A stretch of DNA of 10,946 nucleotides from Proteobacteria bacterium UBA6729 (GTDB lineage: Bacteria; Pseudomonadota; Gammaproteobacteria; Porifericomitales; Porifericomitaceae). The stretch is taken from contig DKIB01000058.1 in assembly GCA_002454015.1 (NCBI GenBank), forward strand, positions 7,469-18,414, given 5' to 3'. Position 1 is the first letter of the stretch. The number at the start of each line of letters is the position of its first letter. This document shows positions 1 to 6,585 of the stretch, piece after piece. The translations under genes and the position numbers were made by a program. Under the pieces are notes generated by a model that was not told the origin of the DNA, did no database searches, and saw only the letters and a program-made list of their open reading frames with translations.

Positions 1-58
1 TATGGCCCAGCGTGATCGGGTCGAAGCTGCCCGGATAAATGGCGATAGACTTCCTCAT
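1..58 (-). CDS. coaD: Phosphopantetheine adenylyltransferase CoaD, N-terminal fragment
   Basis: Only the first 19 codons are present; the gene runs off the left edge. The translation begins MRKSIAIYPGSFDPITLGH, which carries the family hallmark YPGSFDPxTxGH, the nucleotide-binding TxGH loop of the nucleotidyltransferase fold. CoaD transfers AMP from ATP to 4'-phosphopantetheine, the penultimate step of coenzyme A synthesis, in the cytosol. The ATG (58-56) overlaps the TGA stop of the upstream AAA ATPase gene (57-55) in a TTATGA junction, so translation is probably coupled to that gene. In many bacteria coaD lies near or directly after rsmD; here the ATPase gene and a long gap separate them. 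Recognition rests on the motif alone, but the motif is very specific. Confidence 0.93.
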   Translation of the reverse strand, partial: MRKSIAIYPGSFDPITLGH

Positions 59-1761
59 AACGGGTGGGCATCCCCTGCAATCTGCACGATGGCATCCAGT
101 TTCTCACTGATTTCCGGGTCAATCTCATCATCCGGTACATGCCTGACCAGTTGGTGGAATGCACTCTTTCCCATCAGGTTTGCAAGCTGCAGTGCGGAGA
201 AATATTGCTTGAACAGAGGCTCCAGAAACTCATCACTGACCTTGAGATCTTCCCCCCAGGGAGAGCCCTTGCCCAATTGTTCCAGCGCCCTTTGGGTAGA
301 GAGAATCTCCTTCTGCATCTGTTCTTTTCGCTCTTCGGCAGTAATCAGGTTCAGCAACGGAGCGGGTTGTCTGTCATCATTGACTGAATTCCGTGCATAC
401 TCCTCCAGTGTATGTTGGGTGCAGAGATAGTTCTCGATCTCCCGCTTTTTCCACATCAGACAGGTAACCGATGCAATATTGGGCAGCTCGTCCAGACGAT
501 CAAACAGGGCAAGGCCTTGCAGTTTCGGACTTGCCTCCTTGAGGCCATGAAAATGACGCCGGACTGCACGAGGCTGATCAGCCACATAGCGCACAAACGG
601 TCGTTCCAACGGCCTGGCAGCTGCATGCCCGAGTCGATCTGCAAATGCCTGCAGTATCTGCAGATCAGTAGCGCCTTCCAGATACAGCACCCACCCGAGC
701 TGCTCAGCCAGCAGGTAATCCTCAAAGCCGATTTCCATCAGGGCCTTGCGCAGCTGGCTGCTGTTATTGACTGCATGTGGTCTGCCTGTAAAGGCAATGA
801 CCCTGTCCGTTTCTTTGGCCTCATTGAGGATCACCTCCGAGTGGCTTGCCAGGATAATCTGGTTGCCATGCTCTTGCGCTACATCGGCGATCAATCTGTA
901 GTTCTGGCGTTGTCGCAGGATTTCCAGATGTGCGTCCGGCTCATCCAGCAACAGCACGGCCCCGGGGTTGGAATATAGGTGTGCCAGAAGCAGCAGCGTT
1001 TGTTGCAGCCCCCTGCCTGTGCAGGAAAGGTCCAGAGTAATGCCGTGCTCCTGGTAGTCCATTTCGATCTCGCCACGAGCACTGTTATAGCGTGGCGGGC
1101 ACAGAACCACACCAAACAGCTGCTTGATATGTGTCACCAGTTGTGACCAGTACTCTTCATTTTCATGTATACAAAAACAGAGATTGCGCAATATCTCGGC
1201 GGTACGCCCCTCCCCGATGCGTACATTGATTGCCCCGGTATCAATGCGGGTCTCTGTGCTGGACAGTCCGGACATCGGCGTCAAAAAGCCAATCCGGATC
1301 TTGTCCAGGCCCGCTGGAACCTCCATGCGGTCCTGGCCGGTTGCTTCAGTGCGCAATGGTCTGCAGTACAAGGATTCCTTGTTGGCATAGTCAAACTCCA
1401 TGCCACAGGTCCAGGTCCCGCCGTTGCTGGTCCCCTGCAGAGTAATCTCTACCCGCACATTCTGCACCCGGGCATGATCCGTCTCACGCATACGCAGCCC
1501 GTGCCACAGCCGATTTGCATCTGCCACCGGCACGGCCAGCAGGTCGCGGCGATTGATCGTAACGCCCTTGCGCCTTCGCGCTGACCCGCTGGTCCGCTGC
1601 TTCTCAAGCCAGTGCTTGAGGCCGATGTCCCACAAAGCGATAGCCTGCATGGCCGAGGTCTTTCCAGAGTTATTGGGACCGATGAACATCACCCGGTTGC
1701 CCAGCTCCACCTCAACGGTATCAAAGCGCTTGAAGTTACGAATGATTAGCCTGGTCAACAT
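55..1761 (-). CDS. OLD-like AAA ATPase with C-terminal TOPRIM-like nuclease region (putative defence protein)
   Basis: 568 residues. The N-terminal half is an ABC/SMC-type ATPase: Walker A GPNNSGKT at 28-35, a signature-like stretch LSCTGRG at 245-251, Walker B LLLDEPDAH at 270-278 with catalytic E274, and an H-loop in LASHSE (H307). The C-terminal half has TOPRIM-like acidic positions: E362 in YLEGATD, then FDRLD (D421, D424), and the block WKKREIENYL (437-446) seen in OLD-family and DUF4435-type TOPRIM domains. Known relatives include OLD nucleases, GajA and PARIS-type proteins, many of them antiphage; a defence role here is inference. The ATG at 1761 is chosen because homologous sequence starts with LTRLIIRNFKRF; GGGA lies 9 nt upstream. 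The frame stays open 151 codons further upstream, but that stretch looks non-coding. The stop overlaps the coaD start (ATGA). Base composition is low for this region: 23 of 60 bases are G+C at 1141-1200. No partner gene is adjacent. Confidence 0.88.
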   Translation of the reverse strand: MLTRLIIRNFKRFDTVEVELGNRVMFIGPNNSGKTSAMQAIALWDIGLKHWLEKQRTSGSARRRKGVTINRRDLLAVPVADANRLWHGLRMRETDHARVQNVRVEITLQGTSNGGTWTCGMEFDYANKESLYCRPLRTEATGQDRMEVPAGLDKIRIGFLTPMSGLSSTETRIDTGAINVRIGEGRTAEILRNLCFCIHENEEYWSQLVTHIKQLFGVVLCPPRYNSARGEIEMDYQEHGITLDLSCTGRGLQQTLLLLAHLYSNPGAVLLLDEPDAHLEILRQRQNYRLIADVAQEHGNQIILASHSEVILNEAKETDRVIAFTGRPHAVNNSSQLRKALMEIGFEDYLLAEQLGWVLYLEGATDLQILQAFADRLGHAAARPLERPFVRYVADQPRAVRRHFHGLKEASPKLQGLALFDRLDELPNIASVTCLMWKKREIENYLCTQHTLEEYARNSVNDDRQPAPLLNLITAEERKEQMQKEILSTQRALEQLGKGSPWGEDLKVSDEFLEPLFKQYFSALQLANLMGKSAFHQLVRHVPDDEIDPEISEKLDAIVQIAGDAHPL

Positions 1762-2265
1762 GGTCTCATTCCCTGTTCTTGTTGACTGAACCGGGCAACT
1801 GTGGTCAGTATACCACTGAAAGAAGGAGAGGGCCCCGGCAGACCGCCGCCTGCTGCATCCTTCCTGACTCCCGTGGAGGTTCCCTCTCTCAAAAGAAAAC
1901 AGGAATCTTTGATTGTATCCTGAAGCATGACCCGCTTGCTTTTGGGCAGTGCCAAAAGCGGTTTGCCCTCTACCCTGACTGTCCTGGGTATGGAGACATA
2001 ATAGCGGTTGTCTCATTGACAGAACAGGGTTGGAGGGGGTGTGCAAAAGATTGCGTGCACAAGATGTCCTGCAATATTTGGAGAAGAGTCGGAATTTGCA
2101 GAAGCTCGGGTGGTTTGCGGGGGAGGACTGCCGTGACGGTATTGAATGCACAGGAGCTGTCTGGGGATTGGGGCTGTGGAACGGTGCTGTACGGAGCACC
2201 AGCCATGCAGCCATTCAGGCAGGCCTTGTCCCGGGCCTGGTGGGCATTCCCGTACCGTTCTACGA
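1762..2265. other. Long intergenic gap between rsmD and the ATPase gene, no convincing gene
   Basis: About 500 nt without a recognisable gene on either strand. The leftward frame of the ATPase gene is open through most of it, but the translation is rich in Ser, Arg, Pro and His and shows no domain. It holds several inverted repeats: tandem GC-rich hairpins beside the rsmD stop (2220-2280), a perfect 8-bp stem at 1938-1959, and a 5-bp stem GTGGT/ACCAC at 1801-1816. For the leftward ATPase gene, -10-like hexamers are TACAAT (1917-1912) and TATTAT (2003-1998), both without a good -35, so any promoter call is weak. A GTCAAC/GTTGAC inverted repeat (1754-1759 and 1781-1786) brackets the ATPase start codon and its ribosome site and could affect translation, or be chance. 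Confidence 0.5.
1938..1959. repeat. Perfect 8-bp inverted repeat (hairpin)
   Basis: GCTTTTGG (1938-1945) and CCAAAAGC (1952-1959) are exact reverse complements separated by the 6-nt loop GCAGTG. The right arm continues as CCAAAAGCGG, which can also pair with upstream CCGC if two to four bases bulge. No T-run follows on either strand, so it is not a standard intrinsic terminator. It lies in the leader region of the ATPase gene, 177 nt before its start codon. A role as an operator, leader structure or recognition site is possible but unproven. Confidence 0.4.
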
Positions 2266-2280
2266 TCACATGGGATGCCC
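2220..2280 (-). terminator. Tandem GC-rich hairpins at the 3' end of rsmD
   Basis: Two stems lie side by side. The first overlaps the rsmD stop codon: GGGCATTCCC (2242-2251) pairs with GGGATGCCC (2272-2280), nine pairs with one bulged T and a 20-nt loop. The second is CAGGCC (2220-2225) with GGCCTG (2234-2239) and an 8-nt loop. Their position just where rsmD translation ends suggests transcript termination, 3'-end protection or attenuation before the ATPase gene. There is no U-tract after either stem, so an intrinsic terminator is only one reading. Confidence 0.35.
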
Positions 2281-2883
2281 TTTGCGGGCCAGGCTCCGTG
2301 TCCCGCAGGGACAGGATGCGTGCCCTGGCTCCGGGGTGGGCTGCAGCAGGGCGTAGGTTACGCGCCCGGCCCGGTCCTTGCGGAGCAGGGTGAAGCCGGG
2401 GGGTGGGCACTGGCCGGGGGAGTGCTCCAGGTACAGCAGGCCGTCGGGCGGCAGGAGGTGGCGTTGTGCCAGGATCCGGCAGCAGCGGTGCAGCAGTTCG
2501 GGTTGATCGTAGGGCGGATCCAGGAAGATGAGTTGGTAGGACTCGGTGCAGTGCTGTAGCCAGTGTGCGGCATCGGCACAATGGATGTGTATCGGTGCTG
2601 TTGGGGTCAGGGTCTGGACTGTGGTCTGTAGTGCCCGGGTCAGTTTGGGGTGGGACTCTATCAGGGTGGCGCTGGCGGCCCCGCGGGAGATGGCTTCCAG
2701 GCCGAGGATGCCGGTGCCTGCACAGAGGTCCAGGCAGTGGCTGTGCTGGATGCGGGGGCCGATCCAGTTGAACAGGGTCTCGCGAACCCGGTCCGGGGTT
2801 GGACGCAGGGCTGGCACCGGGGGGACTGACAGGCGCCGCCCGCGCCAGTCGCCGCCGATGATGCGGATACGCCCGGTGGGCAT
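2266..2883 (-). CDS. rsmD: 16S rRNA (guanine966-N2)-methyltransferase RsmD
   Basis: 205 residues. Class I SAM-dependent methyltransferase that modifies G966 of 16S rRNA in the small subunit, in the cytosol. The start MPTGRIRIIGG is followed by the family block LRPTPDRVRETLFNW (26-40), the SAM-binding motif I DLCAGTGILGLEA (52-64), the acidic end of strand 2 in IESHP (75-79) and the catalytic DPPY (122-125). Family members are commonly about 180-200 residues; here the last 20 or so residues, containing CPCG, form an extra tail that may be unstructured. The ATG at 2883 is 7 nt after the stop of the M16 partner gene, so it is probably co-transcribed. The reading frame is open upstream, but that extension only shadows the M16 gene. 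A GC-rich hairpin covers the stop codon. Confidence 0.95.
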   Translation of the reverse strand: MPTGRIRIIGGDWRGRRLSVPPVPALRPTPDRVRETLFNWIGPRIQHSHCLDLCAGTGILGLEAISRGAASATLIESHPKLTRALQTTVQTLTPTAPIHIHCADAAHWLQHCTESYQLIFLDPPYDQPELLHRCCRILAQRHLLPPDGLLYLEHSPGQCPPPGFTLLRKDRAGRVTYALLQPTPEPGHASCPCGTRSLARKGHPM

Positions 2884-2890
2884 TGTGACT

Positions 2891-4213
2891 TCAGTGTTCT
2901 GCTGGTTTTCCAGCGCTGCCCACGGTGACGATGAGCAGGCGATCCGGGTGCAGATGTTTGCGGAGCGCACGCTGCACATCTTCCAGGGTAATGGCGCGGA
3001 TCCGATCACGAAAGTTTTGCATGTAGTCCAGTGGCATGTTGTGGTAGCTGAGCCAGGTCAGATAGTTTGCCAGGTCGGCGTTGCTGTCTATACGCAACGG
3101 GAATCCGCCGGTGATGTTGCTCTGGGCCTGTGCCAGTTCAGTTGCCGTGGGACCGGATTCCCGCATGCGTTCCAGTTCTGCCTTGAGCAGTGTGGTGGCT
3201 TCTCTGGCCTGGTCACTGCGGGTCTGCATGCCCGCCACGAATGGGCCGCGCTCGTAACGCGGCGAGAAGTAGCTGTATACGGAGTAGGCCAGGCCACGTT
3301 GTTCCCGCACCTCATCAAACAGGCGGTTCACCATGCTACCGCCGCCGAGTATATGGTTGCCTATGTACAGGGCCAGACGCTCGGGGTCACTGACCCGGAT
3401 GCCCAGATGGCCGATCAGGATATGGGCCTGCGCCGAGGGGTGATAGAAATACAGTCGACGGGCGGGGCTCGCCGTATCGGGTACGGCCGGCATGGGCATG
3501 GGAGCCGGTCCTGTCGGCAGGGTTGCAGACAGGCGGGAGGCGATCTGTTCCGCCCGCTCGCGGTTGAGTGCACCGACCAGCACCAGTCGGGCGCCATCAG
3601 CGGTGTAGTGGTTGCGATAAAAATCACGTACGGCGCTGCGGGTGATGGCATTGACGCTGTCAGCCTCTCCCGATGCGGGGGCACCGTAGGGATGCTTGCC
3701 GTACAGGGTGCGATTGAAGTGATAGCTTGCCAGCTCGCCCGGGTCCTGTCCACGCGCCTCTATGTCTACCAGCATGCGCTTGCGTACCCGCGACAGGGCA
3801 TCCGGGTCAAAGTCCGGGGCCCCCACTACATCCATCAGGTTATCCAGTACCGGGTCAAGGTGCTGGATAAGGCTGCGCAGACTTAACGTGGTGTAATCAT
3901 GAGTGACGGCTACGTCAAAGATGGCCCCTGTGGATTCAAAGCGGTTGGCGATGTCCTGTGTGGCATGTCCGCCAGCCCCCTGATCCAGCAGCTCGCTGGT
4001 GATGACGGCAAGGCCCGGGGTCTGGGCATCCCGGACCCGACCGGCATCCAGTACGATGCGCAGGTCGATGATCGGCAGTTCGTGGGTCTCCACCAGATAC
4101 ACATCCATGCCCGCGGAGGTCTCCCAATGCTGTATCTCGGGCGTTGCTTGTGCCGTTGTTGCCATCAACAACAGCCCCACACCGAGCAGGCTATGATGCC
4201 GTTCAATGCACAT
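2891..4213 (-). CDS. M16 family peptidase-like protein, non-catalytic partner subunit
   Basis: 440 residues with an N-terminal signal peptide (hydrophobic LLGVGLLLMATTAQA, cleavage probably near residue 23), so periplasmic. The fold is that of M16 peptidases, but where the active family has HxxEH this protein has a stretch around VITSELLDQG (70-79) with no zinc-binding histidines. It does keep the C-terminal-half glycine loop GGGSMVNRLFDE and the R306/Y310 pair (QRGLAY) that hold substrate. The preceding gene has the opposite pattern, so the two products are expected to form a heterodimer of catalytic and substrate-binding chains, as in mitochondrial processing peptidase and bacterial M16B pairs. 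The ATG at 4213 gives an 11-nt overlap with the upstream gene; longer starts would lose the signal peptide. The physiological substrate is unknown. Confidence 0.93.
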   Translation of the reverse strand: MCIERHHSLLGVGLLLMATTAQATPEIQHWETSAGMDVYLVETHELPIIDLRIVLDAGRVRDAQTPGLAVITSELLDQGAGGHATQDIANRFESTGAIFDVAVTHDYTTLSLRSLIQHLDPVLDNLMDVVGAPDFDPDALSRVRKRMLVDIEARGQDPGELASYHFNRTLYGKHPYGAPASGEADSVNAITRSAVRDFYRNHYTADGARLVLVGALNRERAEQIASRLSATLPTGPAPMPMPAVPDTASPARRLYFYHPSAQAHILIGHLGIRVSDPERLALYIGNHILGGGSMVNRLFDEVREQRGLAYSVYSYFSPRYERGPFVAGMQTRSDQAREATTLLKAELERMRESGPTATELAQAQSNITGGFPLRIDSNADLANYLTWLSYHNMPLDYMQNFRDRIRAITLEDVQRALRKHLHPDRLLIVTVGSAGKPAEH

Positions 4214-5627
4214 GGCCCGCTGGCGGTGCCGACCTGGGTTTGCGGCCCTCGGGGATCGGTTGCGGATCCAGTTCGGCGGTGGTGAGCTGCTCTTCCAGCA
4301 AGTACTTTTGTGCGACCTTCTGTACCTGTACAGCGGTGACTGCCTCAACGCGTTCTACAAATTCATCCAGCAGGCTGAGGGGCAGGCCCACCGCGTCGGT
4401 CAGTCCGATCAGCAATGCCTGTACATACAAGGAGTCCCGTTCGTAGATCTCTTCAGCGATCACCTGATTTTTGATCTTTTGCAGCTCCGCTGTGTCCACA
4501 GTCTGTTCGCGCAGTATCCGCAATTGCTCCAGCACGGCTGACTCCAGTTCAGTCACGCCGCGACCATGGGCCGGGGTGGCGGTGATCACCATGGCGGTTT
4601 GCAGGCGAGCGAGCGGGTTGTACTGGGCATTGACAGTGGTAGCAACCTGGTCGCCGCGGATCAGTCGCTCCGCCAGTCGGGAACTCTCACCGCCCGTGAG
4701 TACCTCGGCCAGTACCAGCAGTGCATAGGGTTCCCACACGGGTACTGCTTCATGCAGGTGGGAGGTGGCGATGGAGGGAACCTTGAAGGTCATCACCAGG
4801 TAGGGCACATTGGCGGGCAGTTTCAGGGTGAGCCGTCGCGGCCCGTGTTGTGCAGGCTCCGTGGATGGCCAGGGGTCGGGGGTTGGCTCGCCCTTTGGTA
4901 CCGCGCCAAAGTGACGCTGCGCCAGTGTCAGTACCTCCTCCGGGTTGACATCGCCTACTACTACCACCGTGGCGTTGTTGGGTGTGTACCAGCGTTGATA
5001 CCACTGTCGCAGCTGCTCGTTCTGCAGGTGCTCCAGATCGGCCATCCAGCCGATCACCGGATTGCGATAGGCATTCACCTGATAGGTGGCTGCCAGTGCA
5101 GCCTCGTAGGCATAGGCGTTGGGGTCGTCGTCCACGCGCCAGCGGCGCTCTTCCTTGATGACCTCAATCTCGCGTTCAAACACCTCGGCATCCAGCACCA
5201 GCCGATGCATCCGATCTGCCTCCAGACGAAAGCTGAGCTCCAGACGGGCACTCTCCAGTTGTTGGTGGTAGGCCGTGTAGTCAGAGCCGGTGAAGGCGTT
5301 TTCATCACCGCCGTTCATGGAGATTATGCGCGAGAATTCATTGCCGGGGTGTGTGCTGGTGCCCTTGAACATCATGTGTTCCAGTGCGTGTGAGATGCCG
5401 GTTTGCCCGTTCTGCTCGTAGCTGCCCCCCACGCGGTACCAGACCTGTGAGGCCACCACCGGTGCGCGGTGGTCTTCTTTCACCACCAGCTTCAGACCAT
5501 TGTCCAGTTGATATTCGTGCATGATTCCCGCAGGTCCGGACCAGCCATGTACCGGACACGCCAATGTTACTACATATAACCCCCATCGCCAGAGGCTCGG
5601 GTGTCCAATGCTACCACTCCTGTGCAT
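4203..5627 (-). CDS. M16 family zinc metallopeptidase, catalytic subunit
   Basis: 474 residues from the ATG at 5627. A TTG two codons earlier (5633) is an alternative start with GGGA just upstream. A hydrophobic segment near residues 13-25 (LWRWGLYVVTLAC) indicates export to the periplasm. The inverted zinc motif HALEH is at 80-84, in the classic context GISHALEHMMFKGT, and the third zinc ligand is E159 or E160 in EVIKEERRWR, about 75 residues on, as expected for M16. The C-terminal half has GGESSRLAERL but no arginine-tyrosine substrate pair, which the next gene supplies. It is first in a leftward operon with the M16 partner and rsmD. M16 pairs next to rsmD are common in gammaproteobacteria. 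It probably degrades or processes peptides; no specific substrate can be read from the sequence. Confidence 0.95.
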   Translation of the reverse strand: MHRSGSIGHPSLWRWGLYVVTLACPVHGWSGPAGIMHEYQLDNGLKLVVKEDHRAPVVASQVWYRVGGSYEQNGQTGISHALEHMMFKGTSTHPGNEFSRIISMNGGDENAFTGSDYTAYHQQLESARLELSFRLEADRMHRLVLDAEVFEREIEVIKEERRWRVDDDPNAYAYEAALAATYQVNAYRNPVIGWMADLEHLQNEQLRQWYQRWYTPNNATVVVVGDVNPEEVLTLAQRHFGAVPKGEPTPDPWPSTEPAQHGPRRLTLKLPANVPYLVMTFKVPSIATSHLHEAVPVWEPYALLVLAEVLTGGESSRLAERLIRGDQVATTVNAQYNPLARLQTAMVITATPAHGRGVTELESAVLEQLRILREQTVDTAELQKIKNQVIAEEIYERDSLYVQALLIGLTDAVGLPLSLLDEFVERVEAVTAVQVQKVAQKYLLEEQLTTAELDPQPIPEGRKPRSAPPAGHVH

Positions 5628-5719
5628 ACTCAAGTTCCCGGTCAGGGGCGTCAGGGGACCCTGCGAACTGTGACCGGTGCGCTATGGTAACACGACCCCG
5701 GTTGCTCAGGTCAGGGTCT

Positions 5720-5736
5720 TGGTATAGATTGGATTC
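5720..5736 (+). promoter_or_regulatory. Possible extended -10 promoter for the rightward operon
   Basis: TGG followed by TATAGA (5720-5728) resembles an extended -10 element (TGnTATAAT). The nearest -35-like hexamer, TTGCTC at 5702-5707, is only 15 nt away, so the extended -10 would have to carry most of the recognition. The expected start site falls near 5735-5737, at or beside an ATG (5737) that opens a 17-codon frame ending in TGA at 5788-5790. This lies in the divergent region between the M16 operon and the TauE/SafE gene. Confidence 0.3.
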
Positions 5737-5798
5737 ATGACTAGCTGGTCCACGTCCCCCGGCACCCCGCCTGTGCGTGCCGGGATCTGAGCGTTGCC

Positions 5799-6584
5799 CT
5801 GGATCCCGTACTGTATTGGGTAGCGGCCTGCCTGCTGATCGGACTGGTTGCCGGGGTAGCAGGCGGCTTGCTCGGTCTGGGCGGGGGTACCGTGCTGGTG
5901 CCTGTGCTGTATCTGGTGTTTTTGTGGCAGGGGGTGTCCCCCGGGTTGCAGATGCCGCTGGCGCTGGCGACCTCTCTCGGTGCGGTGCTGTTTACAGCCA
6001 TCTCCTCCACTTGGCAGCACCAGCGGCATGGTACGGTGGAGTGGCGGGTGCTGGCTGCCCTGGTGCCCGGCATCCTGCTCGGGGGACTGCTCGGCGGGCA
6101 GGTGGTTGATGCACTGCCCGGCATCGTGCTGCGCCGATTATTTGGCATCTATCTGGTGCTGGTAGCCCTGCATATGCTGTGGGGATGGTTGCCTGCGGGC
6201 GGGCGGAGCCGGGCGGGCTCGCTGGCCGGGGTAGTGATCGGCACCCTGGCAACGATCATGGGGGTCGCCGGGGGCATCATGGTGGTGCCCTATCTGCTGT
6301 GGTGTGGTCTGGAGTTGCGTCGGGCGATCTCCACCGCCGCCGCGGTCGGTATTCCCGTCGCGGCTGCCGGTGCAGCGGGTCTGGTGCTGAGCGGCTGGGG
6401 ACACCCGGAGCTGCCGCCCGGTAGCCTGGGCTATGTACATCTGTATACTGTCCTGTATCTGCTGCCGGGTTGTCTCCTCGGGGCTGCCCTCGGGGCGTGG
6501 CTGACACACCGCACCCCGGTGCCCTGGCTGCGCCGTATCTTCGCCGTGACCATGGCCCTGATCGGTTTATGGATGTTGTATTGA
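5799..6584 (+). CDS. TauE/SafE (TSUP) family membrane permease
   Basis: About 261 residues if begun at the CTG at 5799. It is an inner-membrane protein with roughly eight hydrophobic segments. The two inverted halves of the family are both visible: GLLGLGGGTVLVPVL in the first and TIMGVAGGIMVVPYL in the second. TSUP proteins export or import sulfite, sulfoacetate and other small anions; the substrate here is unknown. The start is a problem: the frame is open from 5745, but there is no ATG or GTG before the first membrane segment. The first conventional codon is the TTG at 5868, which would remove half of that segment. An ATG at 5737 lies in another frame that stops at 5790. A CTG start, a frameshift, or a sequencing error are all possible. 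It ends 1 nt before the HNH gene and heads the rightward cluster. Confidence 0.85.
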   Translation: MDPVLYWVAACLLIGLVAGVAGGLLGLGGGTVLVPVLYLVFLWQGVSPGLQMPLALATSLGAVLFTAISSTWQHQRHGTVEWRVLAALVPGILLGGLLGGQVVDALPGIVLRRLFGIYLVLVALHMLWGWLPAGGRSRAGSLAGVVIGTLATIMGVAGGIMVVPYLLWCGLELRRAISTAAAVGIPVAAAGAAGLVLSGWGHPELPPGSLGYVHLYTVLYLLPGCLLGAALGAWLTHRTPVPWLRRIFAVTMALIGLWMLY

Positions 6585-6585
6585 T

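Noticed and set aside
1762..2214. N-terminal extension of the OLD-like ATPase by 151 residues
   Set aside because: The frame is open, but the translation is low-complexity in character (Ser, Arg, Pro, His), has no domain, and the conserved ATPase N-terminus begins exactly at the ATG at 1761.
1762..2265. Retron with an OLD-type effector
   Set aside because: No reverse transcriptase gene is present in the window, so the structured gap alone cannot support a retron.
1779..2393. 204-residue rightward open frame in the gap
   Set aside because: It runs into the antisense of rsmD, has no recognisable domain and no convincing ribosome site.
2546..3886. 446-residue rightward open frame
   Set aside because: It lies antisense to rsmD and the M16 partner gene, both firmly identified; long antisense frames are common in GC-rich coding DNA and the translation shows no domain.
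5777..6109. GTG-initiated 110-residue frame over the permease N-terminus
   Set aside because: Rich in Arg and Gly with no membrane segments; it is a shadow of the permease gene in another frame.
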